Shown piece after piece: positions 10,571-20,142 of a stretch of DNA of 64,000 nt. A program made the position numbers and the translations under genes. This DNA comes from an uncultured Clostridia bacterium. GTDB lineage: Bacteria; Bacillota; Clostridia; TANB77; CAG-508. Location: positions 29,667-93,666 of the forward strand of contig CALXKK010000006.1 in NCBI GenBank assembly GCA_944388935.1, given 5' to 3'. The notes beneath the pieces are model-generated. The model saw nothing but the letters and a program-made list of their open reading frames with translations. It did not search any database and was not told the origin of the DNA. Position 1 is the first letter of the stretch, and each line of letters starts with the position of its first letter.

Positions 10571-12457
10571 TTATTCTCCTTTTTTACTTCTTTTTAATTG
10601 CTCTAAATATATTAAAATTACTGAAATATCCGCTGGTGAAACACCAGAAATTCTTGAAGCTTGTCCTACAGATCTTGGTCTTAATTTTGATAATTTTTGT
10701 CTAGCTTCTATTCTAATACCACCTATTGCTTCATAGTTGATATCATCTGGCAATAGCTTATTCTCTAGCTTTTTAGCCTTTTCTACTTGTTGATTTTGTA
10801 ACTTAATATATCCTTCATATTTAATTTGTATTTCTACTTCTTCTTTTACTTGCTCACTTAAATCTGGTCTATCATCGTCAATTTCTTTTAAATCTTCATA
10901 AGTTAATTCGGTTCTTCTTAATAATTCTGCTAATTTAACACCATTATTTATCTTTGAAGAATTATGTTTTTCTAAAAATTCATTAACTTTTTCCGTTGGT
11001 TTTATCGTTTTATTGCGAATTCTTTCTTTTTCTTCTTCTATATCCTTCTTTTTTTCAAGGAACTTCTTATATCTTTCGTCTGATATAAGGCCAACTTCGT
11101 GTCCTATATCTGTTAATCTTAAATCAGCATTATCTTGTCTTAATAAAAGTCTGTATTCTGCCCTTGAAGTCATCATTCTATATGGTTCATTAGTTCCTTT
11201 TGTAACAATATCATCAATTAAAACACCAATATATCCATCATATCTATGTAATATAATAGGATCTTTTTCTTGTATTTCTCTAGCAGCATTTATTCCGGCT
11301 ATAAGACCTTGTGAGGCAGCTTCTTCGTATCCAGATGTTCCATTTATCTGTCCTGCAAAAAACAATCCTTTATATTTTTTATGTTCCAAACTTAATTGTA
11401 ATTCTAATGGATCTATACAATCATATTCAATTGCATACGCAGACCTTGTAAATTCACAATGTTCTAGTCCAGGAATAGTTCTATACATCTCTATTTGCAC
11501 ATCTTCTGGTAAAGATGAGCTCATACCTTGTATATACATTTCGTCTGTATCTAATCCTACTGGCTCAACAAATATTTGATGTCTTTTCTTATCTGCAAAT
11601 CTTACAACTTTATCCTCTATTGAAGGACAATATCTAGGTCCTGTTCCAGAAATTTCTCCAGAGAACAATGGAGATCTGTCTAAATTCTTTCTAATAATTT
11701 CATGAGTCTTTTCATTTGTATATGTTAAATAGCAAGGTACTTGTTCTATATTTGGAGCTTTATCTGTAAAAGAAAATGGGATAATGTCCTTATCACCTTC
11801 TTGAATTTCCATCTTAGAAAAATCTATTGTCTTTTTATTTATTCTTGCTGGAGTACCTGTTTTAAATCTTACAATCTTTATACCTAAATCTTTTAAACAA
11901 TCTGACAATTCATTAGCTGCAAAAACTCCATCAGGTCCACTTTCTTTAGAAAATTCACCCATAAATATTTTCCCTTTTAAATATGTACCTGTAGCCAAGA
12001 TAACTGCTTTAACGTGATAAACAGCACCTACACTTGTCTCTATACTCTCTACTTTATCATCCTTAATATTTATTTTTGTTATTTCTGCTTGCTTTATATC
12101 TAAATTTTCTTGCTTCTCTATTGTATGCTTCATTTCCATTTGATATCTTTTTCTATCAGCTTGAGCTCTTAAAGAATGAACAGCAGGACCTTTAGATGTA
12201 TTTAACATTTTTATTTGTATTAAGGTCTTATCTATATTCTTAGCCATCTCTCCTCCTAGAGCATCTATCTCTCTTACAAGATGACCTTTTGAGCTTCCTC
12301 CTATATGAGGATTACAAGGCATATTAGCAACAGCCTCTAAACTAATAGAAAATATAACTGTTTTCATTCCAATTCTTGCTGCAGCTAAAGCTGCTTCACA
12401 ACCTGCATGACCTGCTCCGATAACTGCAACGTCATAATCTCCTGCATTATATTTCAT
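10571..12457 (-). CDS. mnmG: tRNA uridine-34 5-carboxymethylaminomethyl modification enzyme MnmG (GidA)
   Basis: This 628-aa FAD/NADH enzyme works with MnmE to install cmnm5 at the wobble uridine. The FAD-binding motif [15 protein letters not shown] is at residues 15-29. The GidA signatures [17 protein letters not shown] and [11 protein letters not shown] are present, as is the C-terminal helical domain that contacts MnmE. The ATG is preceded by GGAGG at a good distance. It is separated from mnmE by an unusually long 247-base leader, described separately. Confidence 0.98.
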   Translation of the reverse strand: MKYNAGDYDVAVIGAGHAGCEAALAAARIGMKTVIFSISLEAVANMPCNPHIGGSSKGHLVREIDALGGEMAKNIDKTLIQIKMLNTSKGPAVHSLRAQADRKRYQMEMKHTIEKQENLDIKQAEITKINIKDDKVESIETSVGAVYHVKAVILATGTYLKGKIFMGEFSKESGPDGVFAANELSDCLKDLGIKIVRFKTGTPARINKKTIDFSKMEIQEGDKDIIPFSFTDKAPNIEQVPCYLTYTNEKTHEIIRKNLDRSPLFSGEISGTGPRYCPSIEDKVVRFADKKRHQIFVEPVGLDTDEMYIQGMSSSLPEDVQIEMYRTIPGLEHCEFTRSAYAIEYDCIDPLELQLSLEHKKYKGLFFAGQINGTSGYEEAASQGLIAGINAAREIQEKDPIILHRYDGYIGVLIDDIVTKGTNEPYRMMTSRAEYRLLLRQDNADLRLTDIGHEVGLISDERYKKFLEKKKDIEEEKERIRNKTIKPTEKVNEFLEKHNSSKINNGVKLAELLRRTELTYEDLKEIDDDRPDLSEQVKEEVEIQIKYEGYIKLQNQQVEKAKKLENKLLPDDINYEAIGGIRIEARQKLSKLRPRSVGQASRISGVSPADISVILIYLEQLKRSKKGE

Positions 12458-12704
12458 TTTTAACCTCCGTTTATTATTTTATTTTTTCGTTTTATATGGA
12501 ACAGCCAAAAATGTTCCATGGCATTTTTTGTTTACATTTTAATATTATGTATTTACGCATTTGCAACGGAAAATCGTATTTTTTTATTTTTCATTTTGTC
12601 TTTTGGACAACCGTTGTTCGCCCTCTGAATCCTTACTGCCAGTTTAAGTTCCAGGTTTCTTCTTAACTTATTGTTTAAAGACGATTTTCGCTGTGGATAA
12701 CTTT
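12458..12704 (-). other. Long mnmE-mnmG intergenic leader with a DnaA box and stem-loops
   Basis: These 247 bases lie between two genes that usually sit close together. They are less AT-rich than their surroundings. They contain a perfect DnaA box (TGTGGATAA at 12692-12700) and a perfect dyad ATGGAACA...TGTTCCAT (about 12497-12520). A long-range complement links GCGAAAATCGT (just after the DnaA box on the minus strand) with ACGATTTTC about 100 bases downstream, and a small dyad ACAAC/GTTGT lies inside. No ORF was seen. It may be a structured mRNA leader of mnmG or an outlying origin element. Confidence 0.5.
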
Positions 12705-14075
12705 CTATTTTCCCAGGCAAAATTTGGAAAAAATTTCATTAATTATGTTATCTGAAACATTTTCTCCTGTAATCTCTCCCAAATTTTCTAGTATATTTTT
12801 TATATCGATTGCTACTATATCCATAGGCATATTATTTTCCAGACTAATTTGCGCATTATTTGTAGATTCTATTGCCTTATTAATTAAATTTTTATGTCTG
12901 GTATTAGTTACTATTACTTCATTATCTATATTAATTTCATTTATTTTAAATATATCAGAAATAGTTTTATTAATTTGTTCAATTCCATCTTTGTTTAAAG
13001 CTGAAATTTTAACTATTTTTTTATTTAGATTCAATATTCTATCGTCAATTTTACAATTTTCATCTACTAAATCCATTTTATTTAAAACAACTATTGCTTT
13101 TCTGTCTTTTATTAAGTCAATAATTTCTAAATCTTCATCATCTATTTTATCACTTATATCAAAAATGGCAATTAATAAATCTGCATCATTTGCTATTTCT
13201 TTAGCTCTTTGAATACCAATCTTCTCTACTTCGTCTGCTGCATTTCTTATTCCTGCTGTATCTATTATTTTAATTGGAACTCCATCTATATTCATTAACT
13301 CTTCTATACTATCCCTTGTTGTACCCTTATATTGGCTTACAATGGCTCTATCTTCTCTTAACAATGCATTTAATAAAGATGACTTACCTGCATTTGGTTT
13401 TCCTATTATAGCTATTTTTATTCCATCTTTAATAATTTTTCCATTATCAAAAGTATTTTTTAAGTCTAGTAAATCTTTTTTTACATCTTCTAACATATTA
13501 GAAGCCTTTTTTTCTGTAACTCCTTCAAGATTATATTCTGGATAATCTATATCTGCTTCTATATCAACCATTACATCCATTATTTTATCTTTAATACTTT
13601 TTACTTTTCTAGATAAAAAACCTTCTAATTGTTTTATAGATGCTTTTGATTCTTTTTGAGTTTTACTATTTATAATATCTATTATAGATTCAGCTTGTGA
13701 TAAATCTATTCTTCCATTTAAAAATGCTCTTTTTGTAAATTCTCCTGGTTCTGCTAATTCTGCACCATTTTCTAAGCAAATCTCTAAAATATTTTCCATA
13801 ACAATATTTCCACCATGAGAATTTATTTCACACATATTTTCTGTAGTATAACTACGAGGTTTTATAAAATAAGATACTAATACTTCATCTATTATTTCTT
13901 TTGTTTTTGGATTAATAATATGTCCATATTTAAAATTATATCCTTTTATTTCTTTATTTTTATTTTTTGGAATAAATATTTTTTCAATTATTTTAAATGT
14001 ATCTTCGCCACTTAATCTAATTATTCCAATCCCTCCAACGCCTGGAGCCGTAGATATTGCTGCAATTGTGCTCAT
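12705..14075 (-). CDS. mnmE: tRNA modification GTPase MnmE (TrmE)
   Basis: This 456-aa protein has the full MnmE plan. An N-terminal tetrahydrofolate-binding domain is followed by a helical domain with an inserted GTPase: G1 GKPNAGKSS, G2 TTRDS, G3 DTAGIR, G4 NKMD. The C-terminus FCLGK carries the catalytic Cys of the C-x-GK motif. It partners MnmG in wobble uridine modification. The ATG has a weak AGAGG site. Length is normal. Confidence 0.98.
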   Translation of the reverse strand: MSTIAAISTAPGVGGIGIIRLSGEDTFKIIEKIFIPKNKNKEIKGYNFKYGHIINPKTKEIIDEVLVSYFIKPRSYTTENMCEINSHGGNIVMENILEICLENGAELAEPGEFTKRAFLNGRIDLSQAESIIDIINSKTQKESKASIKQLEGFLSRKVKSIKDKIMDVMVDIEADIDYPEYNLEGVTEKKASNMLEDVKKDLLDLKNTFDNGKIIKDGIKIAIIGKPNAGKSSLLNALLREDRAIVSQYKGTTRDSIEELMNIDGVPIKIIDTAGIRNAADEVEKIGIQRAKEIANDADLLIAIFDISDKIDDEDLEIIDLIKDRKAIVVLNKMDLVDENCKIDDRILNLNKKIVKISALNKDGIEQINKTISDIFKINEINIDNEVIVTNTRHKNLINKAIESTNNAQISLENNMPMDIVAIDIKNILENLGEITGENVSDNIINEIFSKFCLGK

Positions 14076-14191
14076 TATTTTACCTCTTTTCTTTATTTAT
14101 TTAATTAATTAATTTATTATTTTTTTATTTTATTTTTTATTTATTTTAATATTATTTTTTTATTAATTATTTATTTAATTAATATTTAAAA

Positions 14192-14273
14192 AAGTCAAAG
14201 CTTGGAAATATTTAAGATTTTGGAATTTAAAATTCCAAATTATTTTCTTATTTATTACCCAGAACTTTGACTT
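14192..14273 (-). terminator. Nested stem-loop between jag and mnmE, probable terminator or attenuator
   Basis: An outer 9-bp stem AAGTCAAAG / CTTTGACTT (14192-14200 with 14265-14273) encloses a perfect inner hairpin TTTGGAATTT / AAATTCCAAA (14219-14239). On the minus strand the outer stem is followed by a T-run, so it can end transcripts coming from jag. About 90 bases of low-complexity A+T (14085-14185) separate it from mnmE. Confidence 0.7.
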
Positions 14274-14292
14274 CTGTTTTATCTTTATTTAC

Positions 14293-14964
14293 TTATTTTA
14301 GATCAATTACTACTCTTCTATTAGGTTCTTCTCCTACACTATATGTTTTTACTTTTGAATTATTTTGTAATTTTGTATGTATTATTTTTCTTTCGTAAGC
14401 AGTCATTGGCTCTAATTCTATTTTCTTTCTATTTCTTATTACTGTCCTTGCTATTTTTTCTGCTAAGCCTTCTAATACGACTTTTCTTTTTTCTCTATAA
14501 TTTTCTATATCTAATATTACGCTACATTTATGTTTTATTTCTTTATTTGCAACATTAGAAAAAATTAATTGTAAATAATTTAAAGTTTCTCCTCTATATC
14601 CAATTAAATAATTCATATCGTCGCCAGTAACATTAATATATATTCTTTTTTCTTTAATTTCTAAATTAATTTTTAAATTATTTATATTTAATAAATTAAA
14701 AAATTCATTAGCAAATTTCTTCATTACTTCAAAAACTTCATTTAATTCTTCGTCTGATATATTAGGCTTTTTATTTTTTATTTGTTCTTTTAATGTTAAT
14801 TCAACTTTTATTTTTGTTGGTTCTAAAATACTAAAGAAACTTCTTTTTTCTTCATTTCCTATTACATTAATAATTACATCTTCTCTTTTTGCATTAAGTT
14901 CTTTTAATCCATTTTCTATAGCTTCATTTGTAGTTCTACCTTCTGCAAATATACTATTTGGCAT
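14293..14964 (-). CDS. jag: Jag/KhpB RNA-binding protein
   Basis: This is a 223-aa protein with an N-terminal Jag domain (SIFAEGRTTNEAIENGLKEL), a KH domain in the middle and a C-terminal R3H domain containing the signature ERKIIHTKLQ. Homologues bind RNA with KhpA and influence cell division and SpoIIIJ function. I chose the ATG at 14964 because AAGGAGG lies 8 bases before it. An upstream in-frame start exists but would sit deeper inside yidC and lacks an SD. The start overlaps the last codons of yidC by 11 bases, implying translational coupling. Confidence 0.93.
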   Translation of the reverse strand: MPNSIFAEGRTTNEAIENGLKELNAKREDVIINVIGNEEKRSFFSILEPTKIKVELTLKEQIKNKKPNISDEELNEVFEVMKKFANEFFNLLNINNLKINLEIKEKRIYINVTGDDMNYLIGYRGETLNYLQLIFSNVANKEIKHKCSVILDIENYREKRKVVLEGLAEKIARTVIRNRKKIELEPMTAYERKIIHTKLQNNSKVKTYSVGEEPNRRVVIDLK

Positions 14965-15838
14965 CTTCCTTTTCCTCCTTAACCTCAAGATATTTAGTTA
15001 TAAAGAATCTTTCTAATATCATTAGTACATTGCTAGTTAACCAATATAAAGCTAGTCCTAATGGAGCTACTAGAGAAATTGATATAGACATAATTGGCAT
15101 TAATAAAGACATACTTTTATTTGTTTGTTCAACCATATCTACTTCTTCAACTTCTTTTTTAACTTCGTTACTTTCGCCTTTATATTCTTCTACATGATCA
15201 CTTAGTAATTTTTTATCTTTATTTTTCTTAGTAGCATTTGTTGATATTTTAGTACTTATAAATGTTGATAAAATATATAAAACTGGAATTATATATACCT
15301 TTGGGTCAGATAAATTTTGCATTGGTACTTTATTTAAATCCAAACCTAAGAAATTCATATTTAAATATACTCTATCATCCTCATTTCCTTTATGTTGAAT
15401 AATTGAAATTTCTGGATAAGCTTGGTTTACTTCGATATTTGCAGTTTGAAGTTCATTTTTATAATTATTTATATCTTCTTCAGAAACTTTTTTTACAAAT
15501 GTTAAAGGACTTCTTACCATATAAAAAACTGCTAATAAAATAACTAATTGAAGTATTGCACTTAAACATCCGCTAAAAGGGCTCATGTTTTCTGATTTGT
15601 ATAACTTCATAGTTTCTTGATTTAGTTTTTCTGGATCATTTTTATATTTAAACTGTAATGATTGCATTTGTTCTTGAATCTTTGCAGTCTTTTTCATCGT
15701 CCTTTGTTGTTTAATAGATAATGGCAATAATACTATTTTTAAAAGAATAGAAAATAATATTATTGCAAAACCGTAATTATTTACGATATTATAAATAACA
15801 TTTAATATCGTACCAAATATATTCGCTAAAAATGACAT
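14954..15838 (-). CDS. yidC: Membrane protein insertase YidC/OxaA/SpoIIIJ
   Basis: This 294-aa short Gram-positive insertase has about five membrane segments. The first hydrophobic block is NYGFAIILFSILLKIVLLPLS, followed by the conserved KQQRTMKKTAKIQEQMQ cytoplasmic loop. A C-terminal pair of helices ends near SLVAPLGLALYWLTSN. No lipobox Cys is visible at the N-terminus, unlike many Bacillus SpoIIIJ proteins. The acidic, hydrophilic insert between the later helices (VEEYKGESNEVKKEVEEVD) is longer than usual. It lies between yidD and jag in the classical operon. Confidence 0.96.
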   Translation of the reverse strand: MSFLANIFGTILNVIYNIVNNYGFAIILFSILLKIVLLPLSIKQQRTMKKTAKIQEQMQSLQFKYKNDPEKLNQETMKLYKSENMSPFSGCLSAILQLVILLAVFYMVRSPLTFVKKVSEEDINNYKNELQTANIEVNQAYPEISIIQHKGNEDDRVYLNMNFLGLDLNKVPMQNLSDPKVYIIPVLYILSTFISTKISTNATKKNKDKKLLSDHVEEYKGESNEVKKEVEEVDMVEQTNKSMSLLMPIMSISISLVAPLGLALYWLTSNVLMILERFFITKYLEVKEEKEDAK

Positions 15839-15851
15839 ATTTTAATCTCCT

Positions 15852-16070
15852 TCATTTTAATGGATCATATCCACCCTTTGAAAAAGGATTACATCTTAAA
15901 ATCCTTTTTATCCCTAGGAAACTACCTTTTATAGAACCATATTTTTCTATTGCTTGTTTAGTATATTCAGAACAAGTGGGATAAAATTTACAATGTATTC
16001 CCTCTTTTGAAATAAGAGAAGATATATGTTTTTGATATATATTTATAAAAAAAATTAATATTTTTTTCAT
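15852..16070 (-). CDS. yidD: Membrane protein insertion efficiency factor YidD
   Basis: This small 72-aa protein has the family's Cys pattern [10 protein letters not shown] and the C-terminal motif [13 protein letters not shown]. It assists YidC-dependent insertion. Its start overlaps the rnpA stop by one base (TAATG), so translation is coupled. Confidence 0.95.
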   Translation of the reverse strand: MKKILIFFINIYQKHISSLISKEGIHCKFYPTCSEYTKQAIEKYGSIKGSFLGIKRILRCNPFSKGGYDPLK

Positions 16071-16423
16071 TAATCCTCATCTTTTTTTAATAAATTACTT
16101 TTATTTAATATGTTAATAAAATCTTCCTTTATATTAGAAAAAGTTGCCTCTGAAATATTTTTATTTTTTTTCCATAAAAAAATTATATCATAACCAGTAA
16201 AAATTTTATTTTCTAGTAATCTATAATTTTCTCTAATTAATCTTTTTATTCTATTTCTTTTTACAGCTTTTCCAACTTTTACACTTACTGCTATTCCTAT
16301 ATAATTGAAATTTTTATTATTTTTTTTTATATAAATATCTATATAATTTCCATTACAATATTTGCCTTTTGTTAAAACTCTTTTAAATTCGTAATTTTTT
16401 TTTAATGTATCTGTATATAACAT
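16070..16423 (-). CDS. rnpA: Ribonuclease P protein component
   Basis: This 117-aa basic protein assists the RNase P RNA in tRNA 5' maturation. The RNR signature is clear in [20 protein letters not shown] (about residues 50-69). Length is normal. It lies 60 bases downstream of rpmH in the standard order. Confidence 0.96.
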   Translation of the reverse strand: MLYTDTLKKNYEFKRVLTKGKYCNGNYIDIYIKKNNKNFNYIGIAVSVKVGKAVKRNRIKRLIRENYRLLENKIFTGYDIIFLWKKNKNISEATFSNIKEDFINILNKSNLLKKDED

Positions 16424-16483
16424 TTTTTACCACTCTTTATTTTTTATAGATTGCAAAAAGACCACTTAATGTGGCCATGTAAC

Positions 16484-16618
16484 TTAAGCTGATAATCTTT
16501 TTCTTCCTTTATTTCTTCTAGCTTTTAAAACAGCTCTTCCAGATCTAGTTTTCATTCTTTTCATAAAACCATGTTCTTTACTTCTTTGTCTTGTTTTTGG
16601 TTGATAAGTCATTTTCAT
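16484..16618 (-). CDS. rpmH: 50S ribosomal protein L34
   Basis: This 44-aa protein begins [18 protein letters not shown] and ends in [12 protein letters not shown], as expected for L34. I chose the ATG at 16618 because AGGAGG lies 8 bases before it and the product then has the invariant family length; a longer in-frame start would add 24 unrelated residues. A consensus promoter lies upstream. Confidence 0.97.
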   Translation of the reverse strand: MKMTYQPKTRQRSKEHGFMKRMKTRSGRAVLKARRNKGRKRLSA

Positions 16619-16689
16619 TTCACTGCACCTCCTATTATTTATATTGTAAAATATATAAATTTTTTCTTTCTTAACTAAAAAGCATATCA

Positions 16690-16719
16690 ATTATACTATA
16701 GGGGAAGTGCATTTGTCAA
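16690..16719 (-). promoter_or_regulatory. Sigma-A promoter of rpmH operon
   Basis: On the minus strand perfect TTGACA and TATAAT boxes are separated by 18 bases, about 70 bases before the L34 start. It drives the ribosomal/insertase operon away from the origin. Confidence 0.85.
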
Positions 16720-16740
16720 TATTTTCTTGCATATTCTTTT

Positions 16741-17204
16741 ATTTCCATTTTTCAACTAAAAATTCAAAATTCAACAACTTATCAACATGGTGGATAAAAA
16801 ACTTATTCACACCCAAAAAGGTCAATTATTGTCGTAAAAAATAAAAATTTGTTCTGTATTGGAAGATTACGGTATTACAGGCTTTATAAAATTTGTAATA
16901 TTTTGTAATAAAATGTAATTTTTATATTTTTTATACACTTATCCACAAAATTATCCACATTATACACAGATTTATTTAAGTTTTTTGTCCATTATTATTG
17001 ACTAAGTAATTTTAATTATATATAATGTAAAAACAATAGGGAATAGTGATATTTTTTATTTTTTTTTGAAAAGTTTGACACTTGTATTACAGTATTTTTA
17101 CATACTTTTCAAAGTTATCAACAGCTGTGGATACCGTTGTGGATAACCAAAAAAAATCCCGATATCCTTTATTCCCTTATACTTTTTAGGAAGGATTGAA
17201 AGAA
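16741..17204 (+). other. oriC: Replication origin, dnaA-upstream part, with DnaA-box clusters
   Basis: Perfect TTATNCACA sites lie at 16803-16811, 16939-16947, 16951-16959 and 16960-16968 on the plus strand, and 17138-17146 on the minus strand. One-mismatch sites lie at 16779-16787, 16789-16797 (minus), 16931-16939, 17115-17123 and 17126-17134 (minus). The central trio at 16939-16968 is spaced at 9-12 bases. A very AT-rich stretch around 16971-17070 could be the unwinding element. A TTGACA box at 17075-17080 followed 17-18 bases later by a weak -10 (TTACAT/TACATA) may be the dnaA promoter, and would be overlapped by the boxes just before dnaA, consistent with autoregulation. The SD AGGAAGG precedes dnaA. 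Confidence 0.85.
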
Positions 17205-18548
17205 ATGTCAAATGAACTAAATGAACTTTTAACTAAAGCAAAAGATCTTTTAAAAAATGAAATGACAAATATTTCTTATGAGACTTGGATAAAATCATTA
17301 GAAATAAAAGATTTTACTGATGACAAAATAACATTAATTGCTTCTTCACCTTTTCAAAAGGATGCTGTGGAAACAAGATATTATGATCTAGTTGTAAACA
17401 CTTTTAAATTTATTACTAATAAAGATTGTAAAATTAAAGTAGAATACAAAGATCCTAACGCTGTAGAAGAAGAAGTTAATTTAGAAGATAATGGCTTTAA
17501 TGACAATGACATTGGAGTTTCCAATGATTCTTTAAATCCAAACTATACATTTGATACATTTGTAGTTGGAAACAATAACAGATTTGCTCATGCAGCATCA
17601 CTTGCGGTTGCAGAGGCTCCAGGAACTTCTTATAATCCACTATTTTTATATGGAAATGTTGGATTAGGAAAAACTCACTTAATGCATGCAATCGGACATC
17701 AAGTAATAAAAAATAATCCTAATTCAAATGTATTATATGTAACTTCTGAAAAATTTACTAACCAATTAATTAATGCAATAAAGGATAACAAAAACGAACA
17801 ATTCAGAAATAAATATAGAAATATCGATGTTCTATTAATAGATGATATTCAATTTATTGCTGGAAAAGAAAGAATTCAGGAAGAGTTTTTCCACACATTT
17901 AACACATTACATGATAATAGAAAACAAATTGTTATATCTAGTGATAGACCACCAAAAGATATTCCTTTATTAGAGGATAGATTAAAATCAAGATTTGAAT
18001 GGGGATTAATTGCTGATATTTCAAATCCTGATTACGAAACACGTTTAGCAATTTTAAGAAAGAAAGCTCAAACAGATAATATAATAGTAGATGATCAAAT
18101 ATTATCAACAATTGCAACAAGAGTTGTTTCTAATATAAGAGAGTTAGAAGGAGTATTTAATAAATTAGTTGCTTTTTCCACATTAGCTAATGGTCCTATA
18201 ACAATTGAAATGGCAGAAAAAGCTATAAATGATATTTCTGCACAAAAGGAAAAAGTAATTTCTGCAGATTATATACAAGACGTTGTTGCAAAATATTTCA
18301 ATATAAATAAGAAGGATTTAAAAAGTTCAAAAAGATCAAATGATATTGCATATCCAAGACAAATTGCAATGTATTTATGCAGAGAAGTTGCAGGCCTTTC
18401 ATTTCCTAAAATAGGTGAGGAATTTGGTAAGAGAGATCATACAACTGTAATGCATGGATGTAACAAAATCGAAAAAGAAATAAAAGAAAATACAAATACA
18501 AAATTAATTGTGGAAAGTGTGAAAAAAATTATTTTAGAAAAAAAATAG
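17205..18548 (+). CDS. dnaA: Chromosomal replication initiator DnaA
   Basis: This 447-aa AAA+ initiator binds DnaA boxes and opens the origin. Domain I is N-terminal, a poorly conserved acidic linker follows (about 85-115), and the AAA+ domain has Walker A GNVGLGKTHL (about 150-159) and Walker B LLIDDIQF (about 210). The C-terminal DNA-binding domain ends with the DnaA signature around RDHTTVMHGCNKI (about 409-421). I chose the ATG at 17205: the SD AGGAAGG lies about 10 bases upstream, whereas the TTG at 17196 abuts the SD. DnaA boxes flank the gene on both sides. Confidence 0.98.
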   Translation: MSNELNELLTKAKDLLKNEMTNISYETWIKSLEIKDFTDDKITLIASSPFQKDAVETRYYDLVVNTFKFITNKDCKIKVEYKDPNAVEEEVNLEDNGFNDNDIGVSNDSLNPNYTFDTFVVGNNNRFAHAASLAVAEAPGTSYNPLFLYGNVGLGKTHLMHAIGHQVIKNNPNSNVLYVTSEKFTNQLINAIKDNKNEQFRNKYRNIDVLLIDDIQFIAGKERIQEEFFHTFNTLHDNRKQIVISSDRPPKDIPLLEDRLKSRFEWGLIADISNPDYETRLAILRKKAQTDNIIVDDQILSTIATRVVSNIRELEGVFNKLVAFSTLANGPITIEMAEKAINDISAQKEKVISADYIQDVVAKYFNINKKDLKSSKRSNDIAYPRQIAMYLCREVAGLSFPKIGEEFGKRDHTTVMHGCNKIEKEIKENTNTKLIVESVKKIILEKK

Positions 18549-18571
18549 GATAATTTCAAACAAAAGAAAAA

Positions 18572-18612
18572 TTTTTCAAAACCTTGGTTCGCCAAAACAA
18601 ATTTTTGAAAAA
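18572..18612 (+). terminator. Stem-loop after dnaA
   Basis: TTTTTCAAAA pairs with TTTTGAAAAA and encloses a second stem TTGG-TTCG-CCAA. It follows the dnaA stop by 23 bases and is succeeded by AAGTTTTTAAATTTT, so it may terminate dnaA transcripts before dnaN. Confidence 0.6.
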
Positions 18613-18639
18613 AGTTTTTAAATTTTACTTACGGAAGTA

Positions 18640-18869
18640 ATACATTAGATATACACAAGGTGGGTGTTAATAATGTGTAAATAAACTGTTAATATCTCAT
18701 TAATCCACATTTTTTTCAAACCCTTGTGGATTAAATTACAACTTTTCCACGGAAATATAAACATAGTTTTTTTACGGAAATAGGGACTTTCGGAACTTTT
18801 CCCCACAATTAACAACACCTAATACTATTACTTCTATAATTATTATATATTAATAAAGGAGAGAGAAAG
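18640..18869 (+). other. Replication origin, dnaA-dnaN intergenic part
   Basis: The 321-base gap between dnaA and dnaN holds near-perfect DnaA sites: TAATCCACA at 18701-18709 and its inverted counterpart TGTGGATTA at 18725-18733, plus weaker copies nearby (for example TTTTCCACG). It also has two copies of the word ACGGAAAT (near 18750 and 18774). A split origin on both sides of dnaA is the Bacillus-type arrangement. The dnaN SD is GGAGAGAG just before the ATG. Confidence 0.6.
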
Positions 18870-19985
18870 ATGAAGATAGTTTGTTACAAAGATAAAATTC
18901 TTAAAGCTATTAATTCCGTAGTAAAAGCTGTAGCATCAAAAACTACAATGCCTATACTAGAAGGAATACTTATTCAAACAAATGATAATGAAATAAAATT
19001 AACAACATATGATTTAGAAATAGGTATCGAATATGTAATGGAATGTGAAGTAAAAGAACAAGGTTCAACAGTAGTAAATGCTATAATGTTTAGTGAAATT
19101 ATCAGAAAATTACCAGATACAGAAATAAATATTTATTTAGATGATAATAATTTATTAGTAATAGATTGTGAAGGTTCACTTTATAAATTAGCTACAATGG
19201 ATCCAACAGAATTTCCAGAATTACCAAGAATAAATGTGGAAAATTCTATCCAAATAGAACAAAACGTTTTAAAGAATATGATTAGAAGAACTATTTTTGC
19301 TGTTAGTAACGAAGAAAATAGACCAATATTTACAGGATGTTTATTTGAAGTTGTTAACAATAAATTAAATGTAGTTGCAGTTGATGGATTTAGATTAGCA
19401 TGGAGAAGTAGTTTTTTAAATGTACAAGCAAATGATTTTAGTGCAGTAATACCAGGAAAAACATTAAATGAAGTAAATAAAATTATTTCAGATTCTTTTG
19501 AACCAATAAAAATTGGAATTTCAAAAAATCAAGCTTTATTCGAAATGGATAACTGTAAAATTGTTACTAGAGTATTAGATGGTGAATTCTTAAATTATGC
19601 AAATGTAATTCCTAAAGAATGGGATACAAGAATTAGAGTAAATAAAAATATTTTACAAAGTTGTTTTGAAAGAATTAGTTTAATTTCTTCATCTTCTGTG
19701 GAAAAAGAAAAGAAATATCCAGTAAGAGTCACAGTTGATATTGGAAAATTAACAATATCTTGTGCAAACCAAACAGGAGATGCAAAAGAAGAAATATATG
19801 TTTCAACAGAAGGAAAAAATATTGAAGCAGGATTTAATCCAAAATATTTCTTAGATGCACTTAAAGTTATTGATGATGAAGAAATATATGTTCATTTTGG
19901 TTCAAGTATATCACCTTGTGTTATAAGACCAGTTGACGAAGGTGATTACGTATATATGATATTACCAATAAGATTAAAAGATTAG
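18870..19985 (+). CDS. dnaN: DNA polymerase III beta subunit (sliding clamp)
   Basis: This 371-aa clamp has three successive clamp-fold domains and the usual ends: MKIVCYKDKILKAINSVVKA at the start and DEGDYVYMILPIRLKD at the C-terminus, where the conserved M-PIR-like motif forms part of the protein-binding cleft. It tethers polymerase to DNA. GGAGAGAG precedes the ATG by 6 bases, and a terminator follows. Confidence 0.98.
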   Translation: MKIVCYKDKILKAINSVVKAVASKTTMPILEGILIQTNDNEIKLTTYDLEIGIEYVMECEVKEQGSTVVNAIMFSEIIRKLPDTEINIYLDDNNLLVIDCEGSLYKLATMDPTEFPELPRINVENSIQIEQNVLKNMIRRTIFAVSNEENRPIFTGCLFEVVNNKLNVVAVDGFRLAWRSSFLNVQANDFSAVIPGKTLNEVNKIISDSFEPIKIGISKNQALFEMDNCKIVTRVLDGEFLNYANVIPKEWDTRIRVNKNILQSCFERISLISSSSVEKEKKYPVRVTVDIGKLTISCANQTGDAKEEIYVSTEGKNIEAGFNPKYFLDALKVIDDEEIYVHFGSSISPCVIRPVDEGDYVYMILPIRLKD

Positions 19986-19998
19986 GTTATAAATATAG

Positions 19999-20035
19999 AA
20001 AAAATAGGCTATCGGGAAATAGTCTATTTTTTTTT
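19999..20035 (+). terminator. Terminator after dnaN
   Basis: AAAATAGGCTAT pairs with ATAGTCTATTTT (one G-U) around a short loop, followed by a run of nine T. Confidence 0.85.
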
Positions 20036-20094
20036 GATAAAAATTACTTGCTTTATTTTTTGATTATGTGTATAATGCAATATATATTTAAAAA

Positions 20095-20126
20095 ATATCC
20101 ACAGAATCTTACGGAAATGTGGATAA
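20095..20126 (+). promoter_or_regulatory. DnaA box pair upstream of recF
   Basis: ATATCCACA (20095-20103, one mismatch) and the inverted perfect box TGTGGATAA (20118-20126) flank an ACGGAAAT word, 17 bases before the recF ATG. DnaA may regulate the recF-gyrB transcript or use the site as an origin outlier. Confidence 0.6.
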
Positions 20127-20142
20127 TTAAGTGGAGAACTTT

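Noticed and set aside
12485..12525. parS-like site at TGTTCCATGG
   Set aside because: It matches only half of the parS consensus and is better explained as one arm of a hairpin.
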